A stretch of 64,000 nt of DNA from Pirellula sp. (GCA_013822735.1 PNKZ01000001.1:310001-374000), one strand, 5' to 3'; positions 1-10,201 are shown, counted from the first letter of the stretch. A program made the numbers and translations. Notes: generated from the letters alone by a model not told the origin.

Positions 1-3000
1 GCCGCCGGCGACTTGTATCACCGGCGTATTTGTGAAGGCGATCGACGGCACGTCGAGGCTGTTATTGCCGGCGGTGTTAATAAGTCCGCCGGAAGTGAGC
101 GTCAGTCGAGTCCCGACCCCGCCGCCGACGCTTAAGCCGGTGCCGTTGATCTTGACGGCGTTAACCGTACGAGATTCCGTTAGGCTGCTGCTCGCGGTCA
201 GGTTCAGCGTGTCGGAAGCGGCGGCCGTGTTTAGGTCGTTGCCGATGTTGTAGTCGCCGGGAATTAGTGCGACGACGCCGTTGGTCGGGTCGTACTTGGC
301 GAAGTCGGTGCCGCCAAGATAGATTCGCGGAATGATGCCGTTGATGACGATTGAGGCGCTGCTAGGAGCGGTCGTGAATCGCACGAAGTTGTCGGTTCCG
401 AGGTTGGAGATCCCTCCAAGGTTTAGCGAGGAACCGGAGTTGGCAAAGTTCACCGACGCGAAGGTTAGGTCGACGTCGCCACCAGACATGGTGATGTAAG
501 TCTGTACGCTGTTCAGCGTGAGACCGCCAGTGACTTCCGTCGTGCCGCCGCCGGCACCGATGATGTTTAGGGTGCCCCCTTGACCGGTTAATGCGCCTGC
601 ATCTGCGAGGCGATTTACGCTCCCGCCGCCGTTGTCGAGGGTGAGTGTGCCGATTGGATTGAGAGTCACCGTGCCTGCCCACGCACCGCTACCGCTTAGT
701 TCGATGGTGTTGCGGTTCACGGTCAAGGCACCTGTTGCGGAGTTCGCATTGGTGAGGCTCAGAGTGCTTAAGCCCGAATACGCGAGGCCGCCGGCTCCGC
801 TCCCGCCGTTGGCGACGACTCCGCTAATAGTTACCGGAGCCGATCCTCGCACCGTGAGCGTCCGTCCGGTGTTGCTTTCGCTGAGGTTAACCGTTCCGGA
901 AATGGTCAGTAATGCGCCACCGGTGAGTTCATTGCGGAGAAACCGGTTGCCGCCGCTGTTTACCAGCGCCGTGGTTGCGCCGAATTCAATGCTGTTGGTG
1001 CCGATGATTGTCGCCTGGTCGCCGGCAAGCGTAACTTGCGTGGTGATCTTATCCGCACCGGTAAGCGCGAGCCCGGCTTGGAGCGATCCGCCGTCGAAGA
1101 TAAATTGCGAGCTTGCGCCGAACTGAGCTTGACCGGAATTCTTATTAAGAATCAGCGTGCCCTGGCCGAGCAATGTGGACCCGGTGTACGTGTTGGCCAA
1201 GCCGGACATGGTGAACGTGGCGCCGTCGGCAATTCGAATGTCCCACGCGATCTTGCCGCCGGCCGCGGCGTTTTCCCCGATGGAGCCGTTCCACACCGTG
1301 GAACCGAAGCCGCGGATGCTGATGGTTTGCGTCGCCGCAGTCGTGCCATTCTCCAGATTGACGAAGTCCCCATTGATCGTCAGCAGGGCTCCGCTTTCCA
1401 TGCTGTTGCTCAGGGTCCATTGGTTATTTCCGGCGGTCTTCGAGACATTCGCATTGATGGTGATCGCGTTGGAACCGGCAAAGACGCCGGTCGAATTATT
1501 TCCGATGACCTGCGTGCTGGTAACGAGAGGGCCGCCAAAGGCGAAGATACCGCCGTTGTTTAGGGCGATGGCATTGGCCGACCCGATGCCGTTGGCGGTC
1601 AAGCCGAGGAGGCCGCCGTTGGCGTTAATATTGCCGGTGAACGTATTGGCCGAGGCGGGGTTCAAAACCCAGACGCCGCCGTCATTCTTCGCGATATGGA
1701 GCACGTTGGCGAACGTCGCGTTGGTGCTGTTGGTGAGCACCAGGTTCATCTGATTGAAGTCGGTATTGGCGCCGCGCAAATCCAGGGTTAACGCGCGGAT
1801 CACGGAATCGCCGCGAGTGGTGTGGACGAATGTGCCGGTGTTCCATACCAAGGCGCCCGATCCGGAAGCATCGATACGAAATACTCGATTCGCTGAGAAA
1901 TTGGCGCTCGCCTGGAACGTGAGGTCGCGATTCGAAATCTCGCCGCCGCCGACGTATAGCAAGCCGTTGAGGTCGGAGTTTCCGGGATTGTAGATAACCG
2001 CCCCGCTCGCACCGAGAGAACTGCTCGGGCCGGTACCGATTGACGTGACGACGAGATTGCCTGCATCGACGCGGGTACTTCCGGTGTAGGTGTTCGCATT
2101 TCCGAGAATGAGCACGCCGCCGCCGCTCTTAATGAGAGCGTTGCCTCCGGTTCCTGCGCCGCTGATGACTCCGGAGAGAATGCCGGCGGTGACCATGGCG
2201 CCGGTGTTTCCGTTGTTGTTAACGGTGATGGTGCGCACTGCGGCGCCGATGTCCATGTCGTTCGTGATTTCCGTTTCGCCGAGAGCCGTGGAAGATCCAA
2301 GGACAAGTGCAGTAGGATTGAAGTTTGTGCTTCCCCAAGTCACTGCGCCGCCGCCGAGTGTGACGACGAGGCGGTCCGGAGTTGCGGCGGAAAAGCCGGA
2401 AGTGCCGCCGGGAAGTTGCACGGTACCCGTGCCTGCGACCGGCGCGGCGAGAGTGCGCGTAAACGAACCGGAAGTTTCCAGCACGCCGCCGTTGATGACC
2501 AACGGACTGTTTGCCGAGAGCCCTTGGACGGTAGCCGTAGCCGCGGCGACTCGGAGCGCACCGCCGGAGATCGTCGTCGTTCCGGTGTAATCATTGGACG
2601 TGAGCGGGTTGAGGATCCAAAGTCCGGCGTCCGCTTTGGTGAAGGAGAGTGCTCCGCCGACGCCGTTGTCCGTCAGACGAATTCGCATTTCGTTGTCGCC
2701 GAGGGAATCTCCTCGCAGCGTAAACGCCCGTGTGCCGGTTCCGCTAAACACGATGTCGGCCGTGTTGCTAAAAATGACGGAGGCGTTGTTCGCGGTGCGC
2801 TGCAAAACGCCGCTACCGTAACTGCCGGACGAGTAGATGGTCGCCGCCCCGGCCAAGGTGAACAATCGGTCGGTGCTTACGGAAGGCGTCTGGGTGCTTT
2901 GGAAAATGTTCACGTTGAACGGCGCGGTGCCGCTGGAAACGTTTGCTCCGGTGTAGATGAGCGTGCCGCCGTTGAACACCAAGCTCGCCGCGTTCGCGGC

Positions 3001-6000
3001 GTCGCTCGTGTCGTCTCCTTTGCCGAGGGCGCTGTCCTCTCCGATGTTCGCTAGGGAAGTCACCAGCAAGCTTCCACCGTTGAGGTTCAGCGGACCGCTA
3101 AAAGTGTTGGCTCCGGTGAATGCGAGCGTGCCCGCGCCGGCTTTCGTCACGGCCAACTTTGCCGTCGCGCCATCCTGAAGCGTGCCGGTGAATGTGTTTT
3201 GGCTGCCGCCATTATTGCCGAGGACGATCGTTGCGGTGCCGGAGGCTGCGCTGTTCGTTACGGTGCCTGCGCCGCTGAACGAATTGATCGCCGCAGGGCT
3301 CAGAAGACTGACGCCGTTCAAGTCAAGCGTCGCACCCTGACGAATCACAAGGTTGACGTTGTTAGCGCCGAGAGTTCCCGCGCCCGACAGACGAAGGGTT
3401 CCTTCGTTGATCGTAGTGACGCCGGTAAAAGTGTTCGCGGCGCTGAGGATGAGCGTGCCTTCGCCGCTCTTGGTCAGGCCTGCGGTGCTCGTGGTGATCG
3501 GTCGGGCAATTTCCAACGTGTTCGCACTGCCGTCGACTCGAACTGCTAGGTCGTTACCGGCAGAGGAAACAGCCACGTTGCCCGAGGCGCCGTCGATTTT
3601 GCCGCTTCCACCGGTCTGGAGGATGCCGCTGCCGCTCGCAACACCGATCGTAAGGTTTCCGGTCAGAGTTAACGTCTGACCGCCCGCGATCCTGAGAGAA
3701 TTGACGGCGACCGCACCGCTTGTGAAGCTTCCCGTGATTTCGTTATGAAGGGCTCCGGTCAGGGAGGTCGCCGAGGTCATAAAGCCCGTGTCCCCTCCGC
3801 CACCGCCAAGCCCGTCGGTATAGACAGGAGCGCGTAGAGTCGTGCCCGCACCGGAATAGGCGAAGTCGGCGCCGTTGAAGTACGTGCCCGAGTTAAGGAA
3901 GCCCGCGGTGCCGGTGATGTTGACCGTTCCGCCGGATACCACGTTGATCGTGGCCCCGGTCGTCCTGGCGGCGAGCGAACCGAATGTTAAAGTCGCCGAT
4001 CCGCCGACGCCCGAGGGCGTCGCGGCGATCGTTCCCTGACCCGCCGTGGCCGTAAGTGCTCCGACAAGTTCCTCGCTCGCGGCGGCCGACGCTCCGACAT
4101 AGTTGAAGATGCCGCCGGCAGCCTGCGAGAAATTGTCTACGTTAAATAGGATCGCGGCGGCATTCGGCAGTACGTCGCGCGAACTCCCGGAAAACGTATC
4201 TTGGATCTTCAGCGTGCCGCCGGAGACGGTCGTCGTGCCGGTGAAGAGATTCGCACCGGAGAGCTGCCACGTGCCGACGCCGATCTTCTGGAGATTGAGC
4301 AGTGTACCGCCCTGGGGGATCGCCGACTGAATCTCGTTGAGGGCGGTATTCGTGCCGCCGAGAACGAGCGTCTTAGAGGATCCCGCAACGGCGGTCATGA
4401 CGCCGTCGATCGTCAGTGCCCCTGTGCCGCTGGCGTTGATATACGCGTTCACGGTGGTGGAGTTCAGATTAATCGGCTTGCTCAATGTATCGGTGCCGCC
4501 CGTATAGGTCAGCGTGCCCGACGTGGTCGTGGCGTTGCCGATATTGATCTGGGAGGTTGCGCCGAAGCCGCCGACATTACTGAAAGATAGCGTTCCGGCG
4601 CTGATGTTCGTTGCGCCTTGATAAGTCCCGGCGGTGCCGCCATAGAAGAAAGTACCCGTGCCGGATTTGGTGAGCACGTTGGCGACTGCCGAGGTCACGA
4701 CGCTTCCAGTGATTACGGTTTCGGCGTTGCCGGCGATGGCGAAGGTGCTTGCCGTGGCATTGTTGGCATTCCACACGTTGCCGTTCAGCGTAACCGTGCC
4801 GCTGGAGTTGTTCGTAACCGTGATGCCGCGGTAGTCAGCGGCGGCCGGGGCGGTGTTAAAGGAGATGTTGTAGCCGTTGCGGCCGTTGAAGGTGAAGTTG
4901 CCCGCATTTGCCCCCGCATCACGAATGAGAGTTCCCATCGTCACGGTCTGATTCTGAAGCGACGTACCGATGCCGAGCCCGCCCGTCAGATCGTGATCGA
5001 AAAAGAAAGTGCCTGTCGTGTTATTTCGAATGCGCGCGTTGCGCCCCGCGAAGCCGGATGCCGCATCCGTCCGGATTTCGAGAGTGCCGTTGTTTAAATC
5101 GATCTGACCGGTTCCGACGTTTAGTCCCAACGCTCCGTTTGCCTGAACGCGCGCCGTGCCGCTATCGACGCGGAGCGCATCGGTGAACGAATTGCCGGCG
5201 TTTTGGAGCCAGAGAGTCGTGCTGACAAGTTGGCCCAGCTTGATGAAGCGATCGCCCGCGTTTTCGGAACCGGTCACGACGCCGCTGATGATCCAGTTGC
5301 CGTTCCCCTGAAAAGACGCACTGTTCGTAGTTCCCACGGCGAGATCGACGCCGCCGGTAATCGTCGTAGTACCGTGCGTGGCCCACACGCGACTGTCGGA
5401 AATCGTCGCACCGAGCGTCAGCCCTCCGGCAAGCGTGTTGTAACCGATGCTGACGAGGCCGCCGGTATTGTTCACCACGCCGGGACCGCGGCCGGAAACC
5501 GACACCTGACGCGCGATGGTGATGCCCGTGCCCGATGCGGAAGCGGCTCCCCCCTGAAGCACCAAGGCACCGCCGGAGAATCCGGGATTCCCCGTCTGCG
5601 CAACGCCGGTAATGGAGATTGCGGTGGTACCTAATCCCAGTTGGCCGGCGTTGGTAATGACGAGTTGTCCCGACTTGACGGCAATGTCGCCGGTAAAGGA
5701 ATTCGAATTGTTCGTGAGCGTGAGCGAGCCGTCGCCGGTTTTCGTGAACCCGGAAGTTCCGGCTAAGAGCGACGCAATCGTGGCGCCTGTCCCGATTCCG
5801 TTGACCGAGATCACCGGGGATGCGACGCCAACGTCCGGCGCAAGCGTAAGCGTGCCTCCGGCGAGAGAATATCCGCTGGAATTAAAGATCAAACGGCCTG
5901 CAGATATTGGCGCTCCGAGCGTGACGGTGCCTGACGTACCCGTAAACACGGCGGTATCCGTCCCGTTGATCCAAGCCGCGTCGACAGCGACGCCGTCCCA

Positions 6001-6303
6001 CCAGTTCGGCGTCGAAAGATCCCACGTGAAAGGCCCCACTAAGTTGCCAAGTCCCGCGCCGGTGTCGGCGTTGTTGCCCGCCGCGGTTTGGTCCGCATCC
6101 CAATAAAAAGTATCTGCCGATGCCGGTGTGCCGGAAATGATGATCGCCGCAATGACAATCCACGTAGCGACGACGCGAAGCGATGAGACACTTGGTCGAT
6201 AGCGCCGTCGCCACGAAGAGCTACGACACTCGCGCGCCGCTGCTACTAAGCTTTGATAAATTTCTTTCCGCCGATGGCCATAAAGCAATTTCGCAGAATG
6301 CAT
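1..6303 (-). CDS. Giant autotransporter-associated beta-strand repeat protein (3' end outside window)
   Basis: Exported beta-helical surface protein; the reading frame is open from 6303 to base 1, so about 2,100 codons are visible and the C terminus (autotransporter barrel, PEP-CTERM or dockerin type) is not. The chosen ATG at 6301-6303 gives about 48 basic residues, then a hydrophobic segment (VVATWIVIAAIIISGTPASA) ending in an Ala-x-Ala cleavage site, then the mature start ADTFYWDAD. The rest is Gly/Thr/Asn/Ser-rich with at least ten copies of the beta-strand repeat (TIGR02601-like), of form KSGxGTLxLxxANTFTGxT followed by GGTLRL; examples lie near 5700-5760, 4230-4300, 3421-3480, 2085-2140 and 1630-1700. 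Such proteins are common and very large in planctomycetes; adhesion or envelope roles are usual guesses. No clear ribosome binding site precedes the ATG, so the start is less certain than the frame. Confidence 0.85.
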   Translation of the reverse strand, partial: MHSAKLLYGHRRKEIYQSLVAAARECRSSSWRRRYRPSVSSLRVVATWIVIAAIIISGTPASADTFYWDADQTAAGNNADTGAGLGNLVGPFTWDLSTPNWWDGVAVDAAWINGTDTAVFTGTSGTVTLGAPISAGRLIFNSSGYSLAGGTLTLAPDVGVASPVISVNGIGTGATIASLLAGTSGFTKTGDGSLTLTNNSNSFTGDIAVKSGQLVITNAGQLGLGTTAISITGVAQTGNPGFSGGALVLQGGAASASGTGITIARQVSVSGRGPGVVNNTGGLVSIGYNTLAGGLTLGATISDSRVWATHGTTTITGGVDLAVGTTNSASFQGNGNWIISGVVTGSENAGDRFIKLGQLVSTTLWLQNAGNSFTDALRVDSGTARVQANGALGLNVGTGQIDLNNGTLEIRTDAASGFAGRNARIRNNTTGTFFFDHDLTGGLGIGTSLQNQTVTMGTLIRDAGANAGNFTFNGRNGYNISFNTAPAAADYRGITVTNNSSGTVTLNGNVWNANNATASTFAIAGNAETVITGSVVTSAVANVLTKSGTGTFFYGGTAGTYQGATNISAGTLSFSNVGGFGATSQINIGNATTTSGTLTYTGGTDTLSKPINLNSTTVNAYINASGTGALTIDGVMTAVAGSSKTLVLGGTNTALNEIQSAIPQGGTLLNLQKIGVGTWQLSGANLFTGTTTVSGGTLKIQDTFSGSSRDVLPNAAAILFNVDNFSQAAGGIFNYVGASAAASEELVGALTATAGQGTIAATPSGVGGSATLTFGSLAARTTGATINVVSGGTVNITGTAGFLNSGTYFNGADFAYSGAGTTLRAPVYTDGLGGGGGDTGFMTSATSLTGALHNEITGSFTSGAVAVNSLRIAGGQTLTLTGNLTIGVASGSGILQTGGSGKIDGASGNVAVSSAGNDLAVRVDGSANTLEIARPITTSTAGLTKSGEGTLILSAANTFTGVTTINEGTLRLSGAGTLGANNVNLVIRQGATLDLNGVSLLSPAAINSFSGAGTVTNSAASGTATIVLGNNGGSQNTFTGTLQDGATAKLAVTKAGAGTLAFTGANTFSGPLNLNGGSLLVTSLANIGEDSALGKGDDTSDAANAASLVFNGGTLIYTGANVSSGTAPFNVNIFQSTQTPSVSTDRLFTLAGAATIYSSGSYGSGVLQRTANNASVIFSNTADIVFSGTGTRAFTLRGDSLGDNEMRIRLTDNGVGGALSFTKADAGLWILNPLTSNDYTGTTTISGGALRVAAATATVQGLSANSPLVINGGVLETSGSFTRTLAAPVAGTGTVQLPGGTSGFSAATPDRLVVTLGGGAVTWGSTNFNPTALVLGSSTALGETEITNDMDIGAAVRTITVNNNGNTGAMVTAGILSGVISGAGTGGNALIKSGGGVLILGNANTYTGSTRVDAGNLVVTSIGTGPSSSLGASGAVIYNPGNSDLNGLLYVGGGEISNRDLTFQASANFSANRVFRIDASGSGALVWNTGTFVHTTRGDSVIRALTLDLRGANTDFNQMNLVLTNSTNATFANVLHIAKNDGGVWVLNPASANTFTGNINANGGLLGLTANGIGSANAIALNNGGIFAFGGPLVTSTQVIGNNSTGVFAGSNAITINANVSKTAGNNQWTLSNSMESGALLTINGDFVNLENGTTAATQTISIRGFGSTVWNGSIGENAAAGGKIAWDIRIADGATFTMSGLANTYTGSTLLGQGTLILNKNSGQAQFGASSQFIFDGGSLQAGLALTGADKITTQVTLAGDQATIIGTNSIEFGATTALVNSGGNRFLRNELTGGALLTISGTVNLSESNTGRTLTVRGSAPVTISGVVANGGSGAGGLAYSGLSTLSLTNANSATGALTVNRNTIELSGSGAWAGTVTLNPIGTLTLDNGGGSVNRLADAGALTGQGGTLNIIGAGGGTTEVTGGLTLNSVQTYITMSGGDVDLTFASVNFANSGSSLNLGGISNLGTDNFVRFTTAPSSASIVINGIIPRIYLGGTDFAKYDPTNGVVALIPGDYNIGNDLNTAAASDTLNLTASSSLTESRTVNAVKINGTGLSVGGGVGTRLTLTSGGLINTAGNNSLDVPSIAFTNTPVIQVAGG

Positions 6304-7243
6304 TCGCAAGGATCGAAACGCCGTCGATAGGGAACCGCCCGGCAAAAGACGTCTTGTGCGTGCATGGACGGGACGCACGTGATTATTCTCTCGCCGTAAT
6401 GTCTGTTGGTTCGAGTCACTAATCGCATAGGGTGGCAATTGGGGCGATGCTTTCATGGAAGACTTTCCGGGCAACAGGGCGTCATGCGACTAATCGACGG
6501 ACAAAAGGTCGGGCACTAGCTGGAACGGCACAGCGCGATTGCGATCGAGCGAAGCGTCTTCTCCCGTCGCTGAGATTGGACGAATTTATGCAACGTTGCG
6601 TCGACGCGATCCCGCCAAAGCGTCACTTGCTCGCGGCAAAATGGCGGTCGCAGCCCGACTATAGATTCGCGAGAAGTCGTATCAACGGATTTATGTGCGC
6701 ATTAAAAAAGTAAAAAACGGCGCTGATATTTGTGCGCTATCTGCTTCGAGAGTTGGCCTCAATCTGCTGCGACAAATCGCCGTCGGCCATTCGGAAGTCA
6801 GATAGCAGTAACGAGACGCACAACGCGCCGACTGTCTCGGCAGTGCTGCAGCATCGTGTCGCATTCGCACATTGCGCGGAACTTTTAGCACCTATCGCGA
6901 GGGGTTCGTTCTGCTTTGAAACAGATTCGCGGTGGAGTTCTTGCACTGTCGGCCGCGATTCGCTTTGTGCTTGGAAGACAAACGTCAGCGACATTCAGTC
7001 GCCTACGGCGGCAAGATGGCGTCAACTTGTCGCATCGAGCGTTCGGTGTAGGCGCGAATTGCGGTAGTCTGGCGGCACTGACCGTCGGTAGCACGGATAT
7101 TTTCGCTATTAGCTGGGGCTGAACGCGACCGGCACGAGGCTTGCTTGTACGGTTCGACAAGCGAGAGGCGCAAATTCTTCTCGCAATCTTTTCTTGTCAC
7201 GGCATCACACGCTTCGTACCCGCCCAACCACGAACAGTAATTC
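6304..7243. other. Long intergenic stretch, no supported gene
   Basis: About 940 bases between the divergent beta-repeat gene and the first HhH protein. Open frames here are all under 115 codons, overlap each other on both strands and show no recognisable domain or start signal. It contains A-rich tracts around 6705-6718. The stretch probably holds promoters for both flanking genes and possibly degraded accessory DNA; nothing more can be supported. Confidence 0.5.
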
Positions 7244-8329
7244 ATGATTCGACACACTCGAAACGCGTCCTCGTCGGAGTGGGTTGCAGTCGGGATCGAA
7301 TGGACTTGCCTGACTGAGCAATTGCGAGGGATGGACGACTCGTTGCGAAGCCGAGTGCTTTCCGACTTTGTGCGCCCCGGTGATCATTTCCTTCCGCTTG
7401 GCGTCTTGTCGCTATCCGTCGATTCCTTGTCGCAAATGACGATTGATGATTTGCGACGACTCCCCGGTGTGGGGCTCGTTAAAATCCGAAACTTGTTGGG
7501 ATTGTCGCGGCGCGTTATCGAATCAAAAGCCAAGTGCGAGTTTGCGAGACCATCAACACATGAGACAGGAACGGAAACACTCGCAAGCTCACTATCGGCC
7601 GCACATGAAATCTCGGAACTCGAATGGTCGCAGTGGCGGGAGGAGCTTCGCGAGTTGCCGACCGTGCGGGAACCGATAGGCCGGTATGTTTCGCGGCTCG
7701 ACGAACTTCCTTCGGGAAGTTGGTTTATGCCGCTAGCGGAGTTTTGCAAGCTCTCTCTTCGAGAGCTGCGCGAGCTTCCCGGCTATGGACCACGGCGCGT
7801 TGGCGCAATCATTGTTACGATTCGGACCCTATTGGATTTACGGTCCGCGGTCGCTCATCTTCCTGCGGTGGTTGCGACTTGGGAGAGTCGAGAGATTGCT
7901 CGGGCCGATGCATGGTTTGTCGCCGCATTGAATGCGCCTTCCCAGGCTACTTACGGCGACTTGCAAAGCGAGGTGTTGGAGCCGCTAACGCGCCAGATAC
8001 GTCATGATCTGGGAGCAGCTCACGTCGACCTCGCTCTCATTGGCAAACTGTCGCCGTCGCGTGTTCGTCAAATTCGTCACGATTTAGCGAAGGCAATTCT
8101 CGTGCGCTGGCCGCGCGGCGAACAACTGGCGCAGGCTTTCTTAGGCGGTGTAAATTCGACGTGGACCAATGACGACATGGAGGCGGCCGCACAAGAACTA
8201 GGGAGGTTCTTCATGAACCTGAGGCGCGCGCCGCGATTCGTTGATATTGCTTCGCATCCGGCGCGTTTTCAGCCGGCAAGACCGTATTGGGGAACCGGCA
8301 CTGCGGATTCGTACGACTCAATGATCTGA
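7244..8329 (+). CDS. Double helix-hairpin-helix protein with sigma-4-like C-terminal segment (tandem copy 1)
   Basis: 361-residue soluble protein with no signal peptide. Two segments resemble the HhH of the RNA polymerase alpha C-terminal domain: residues 66-92 (IDDLRRLPGVGLVKIRNLL) and 171-200 (LRELRELPGYGPRRVGAII). Residues about 262-290 (LSPSRVRQIRHDLAKAIL, then the motif RWPRGE) look like a sigma-70 region 4 helix-turn-helix. It is a paralog of the next gene: the order of the three modules, the HF/DF-x-RPxD motif before the first HhH, the xSWFxP/xLWFVP motif before the second and the RWPRGE motif are shared. The 63-base spacing suggests co-transcription. A DNA- or RNA polymerase-binding role is inferred from the folds; the true function is unknown. 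ATG at 7244 is the first start; a later Met30 would keep all modules. Confidence 0.8.
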   Translation: MIRHTRNASSSEWVAVGIEWTCLTEQLRGMDDSLRSRVLSDFVRPGDHFLPLGVLSLSVDSLSQMTIDDLRRLPGVGLVKIRNLLGLSRRVIESKAKCEFARPSTHETGTETLASSLSAAHEISELEWSQWREELRELPTVREPIGRYVSRLDELPSGSWFMPLAEFCKLSLRELRELPGYGPRRVGAIIVTIRTLLDLRSAVAHLPAVVATWESREIARADAWFVAALNAPSQATYGDLQSEVLEPLTRQIRHDLGAAHVDLALIGKLSPSRVRQIRHDLAKAILVRWPRGEQLAQAFLGGVNSTWTNDDMEAAAQELGRFFMNLRRAPRFVDIASHPARFQPARPYWGTGTADSYDSMI

Positions 8330-8392
8330 CATTTGCTTGTCTCGGCAATATTCAACGTTTAGGCAGTCCTCTCAGCTCAACGTGAACTGACC

Positions 8393-9610
8393 ATGGCCAC
8401 AACTATTCCATCTTCGGCCCACGCCCATTACGACTCCTTTAAACGAGCCCGCGTCGCGATTAGTACGTTGCCCCCCGAGATTCGCAATCGTCCACTTTCT
8501 CATTTCCTTCGTCCAAGCGATCGTTGTGTACCGAAGAGTCTCTTGTCGCTCTCTCTCGATGAGATCGCCGGTTTTGCACTTGAGGACATCTTGCGTCTGC
8601 CGAACGTTGGTCCCAAGAAAATTGGGAACCTCGCGATGATCCTCACGAGGACGATCGCAGAACCTTGCACGACCGTGACCGAAGTCGCTAGGGAAGCCGT
8701 CGAGGCGGCGCGACCACTTTGGAGCATGGCGTCGTCAGTCGCTTCGCCGCTCCCTGCCGTGTCGCGGGTTTCCGAAGTCTACGCGCAAGTCGATGAACTA
8801 CTTTGGGAACATTGGTGCTTCCGAATCCGCCGTTGGGGCCTTGCCGAGGAGACGCTCGGGCATTGCGTCGCACGCTTGCGTGATTTGCCGCGTAGCCTAT
8901 GGTTCGTCCCCGTTCACAATTTTCTGTACCTCTCTTACGACGAATTGCTTCGAATACGCGGCTTCGGTGTTAAGCGAGTCGCCGTAATCGTCGAATTGTT
9001 CCGATCGCTTGACGCAGTGATCAGTGCCCAGGAAAACGCTTTAGCCGAATCGGCCGGAATCGCTCACTCTATGAAGGCTACGCCGGTAGTTGCACCTCCG
9101 TTCATCGCGACCGTTGATGCAGCGGTTGAAGATGTGGTCGTAGGTAGGTATGCCTGGTGCACGAGCTGGTTCGCTAACACAGTTGTGCGCGGGCTATGGC
9201 AACAGCTACAGATCGACGGGGATGAAACCACGCGCGCGTTGGTCGCTGAACGACTTGGCTGGCACCCCGGCGCGCTAGCTTCACACACACAATTGCGCGT
9301 GCAAGGACTATCACGCGCGCATCGCTTCGGAATCCTCTTTAACGTCTCAACTATGGTCCAAGCACGCTGGCCGCGCGGCGAATCGCTGTTGAACCGACTT
9401 TTACAGCAGTTGACTTATCGAAACCAAGTCGGCATACCTGCCGGAGACGACTTCGTGGCGCTCGCGATCGGGCTTTTCTTTCCGGCCCTGAAAGATTCGC
9501 TAGCGGAATGGCGCCGCCGCAGCAACGACGGACTCCGGCAAGAAGGCTTGCCGCTCACAAATCGATTAACCGGGTTTTCGTTCGCCACTCCCGTTTCGAC
9601 CGGCAATTGA
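8393..9610 (+). CDS. Double helix-hairpin-helix protein with sigma-4-like C-terminal segment (tandem copy 2)
   Basis: 405-residue paralog of the preceding protein, diverged but colinear. HhH-like segments at residues 61-86 (LEDILRLPNVGPKKIGNLA) and 181-205 (YDELLRIRGFGVKRVAVIV); the second is close to the alpha-CTD pattern of the type LLKIRNFGKKS. A C-terminal helical segment around residues 285-335 (VAERLGWHPGALASHTQL ... ending in ARWPRGESLLNRLL) parallels the sigma-4-like part of copy 1. No enzymatic motif and no membrane segment were seen. The tandem pair probably arose by duplication and may work as a heteromer; that is inference. Stop TGA at 9608-9610; the next real feature is a pseudogene, so the pair seems to stand alone. 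Confidence 0.8.
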   Translation: MATTIPSSAHAHYDSFKRARVAISTLPPEIRNRPLSHFLRPSDRCVPKSLLSLSLDEIAGFALEDILRLPNVGPKKIGNLAMILTRTIAEPCTTVTEVAREAVEAARPLWSMASSVASPLPAVSRVSEVYAQVDELLWEHWCFRIRRWGLAEETLGHCVARLRDLPRSLWFVPVHNFLYLSYDELLRIRGFGVKRVAVIVELFRSLDAVISAQENALAESAGIAHSMKATPVVAPPFIATVDAAVEDVVVGRYAWCTSWFANTVVRGLWQQLQIDGDETTRALVAERLGWHPGALASHTQLRVQGLSRAHRFGILFNVSTMVQARWPRGESLLNRLLQQLTYRNQVGIPAGDDFVALAIGLFFPALKDSLAEWRRRSNDGLRQEGLPLTNRLTGFSFATPVSTGN

Positions 9611-9945
9611 CGAGAATAGGTATGCGATTTCCGCGACAGTTGTGATTGCTCCCCACGTCGTTGGCACGCAACCCATAGCCTAGTCAATTCGTGTTTGATT
9701 AGTTCGCAAATGCATTGCTGGTCAAAGACGAACCGCCAAGCAAAGGATGTCGAATCGGGGCCAGCTCAAGTTGTTGAAATCGCGGTGCGGCACATACGGT
9801 GGTCATTAGTCGTCATACTTCATCCGTACCTTTGCGGGCTTCGAGTCTCGCGCATCTGCATGCGTTGTCTCTATTGGACCTAGACTCCGACTAGGTATTT
9901 GCGACAAGCTTCTTTGCGATGGCTGTCGCAGTGAATAGCCGGAAC
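9611..9945. other. Intergenic stretch, no supported gene
   Basis: 335 bases after the second HhH paralog and before the hflC remnant. Only a 62-codon frame without recognisable features lies here. No hairpin with a T-run was found, so no terminator can be assigned to the tandem pair. Confidence 0.45.
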
Positions 9946-10194
9946 TCACACCGTGATTTCGATCTTCTTGCCGTCCTTCGTGGGGACGTCGACCAGTTGT
10001 TCCTGAGGCTTCGAACCGTGCCATACTTGCAGGGTTTTCGGCAACCGCCGCACTTCCTGGATGAGCGGTAACTTGAAATACAGGCCCGGCTCCGTGCGGC
10101 TTTCGACCGGCTCGCCGAATTGCAAGATCACGGCCATTTCTCGTTCATCGACCGTGTAAAGGACCGAACTTCCCACTGGAAAGGCGAGTAAGCA
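9946..10194 (-). pseudogene. hflC: Fragment of hflC (protease modulator, SPFH family)
   Basis: About 80 codons matching the N-terminal part of HflC, a membrane-anchored SPFH/prohibitin protein that with HflK modulates FtsH. Visible pieces are the end of the N-terminal membrane segment (LLAFPVGSSVLYTVDERE), the conserved stretch MAVILQFGEPVESRTEPGLY and the region ending KKIEITV, directly followed by TGA at 9946-9948. The normal protein continues for some 200 residues, so the C-terminal part is gone; the membrane segment also lacks its beginning and merges into integrase sequence on the opposite strand near 10190. This is a remnant left by rearrangement, not a functional gene; a GTG at 10174-10176 could formally start it. 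Confidence 0.75.
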
Positions 10195-10201
10195 CTTCCA
10201 A

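Noticed and set aside
632-6106. Several plus-strand open frames of 100-200 codons
   Set aside because: They lie antisense to the continuous minus-strand beta-repeat frame and show only Pro/Arg/Val-biased shadow composition.
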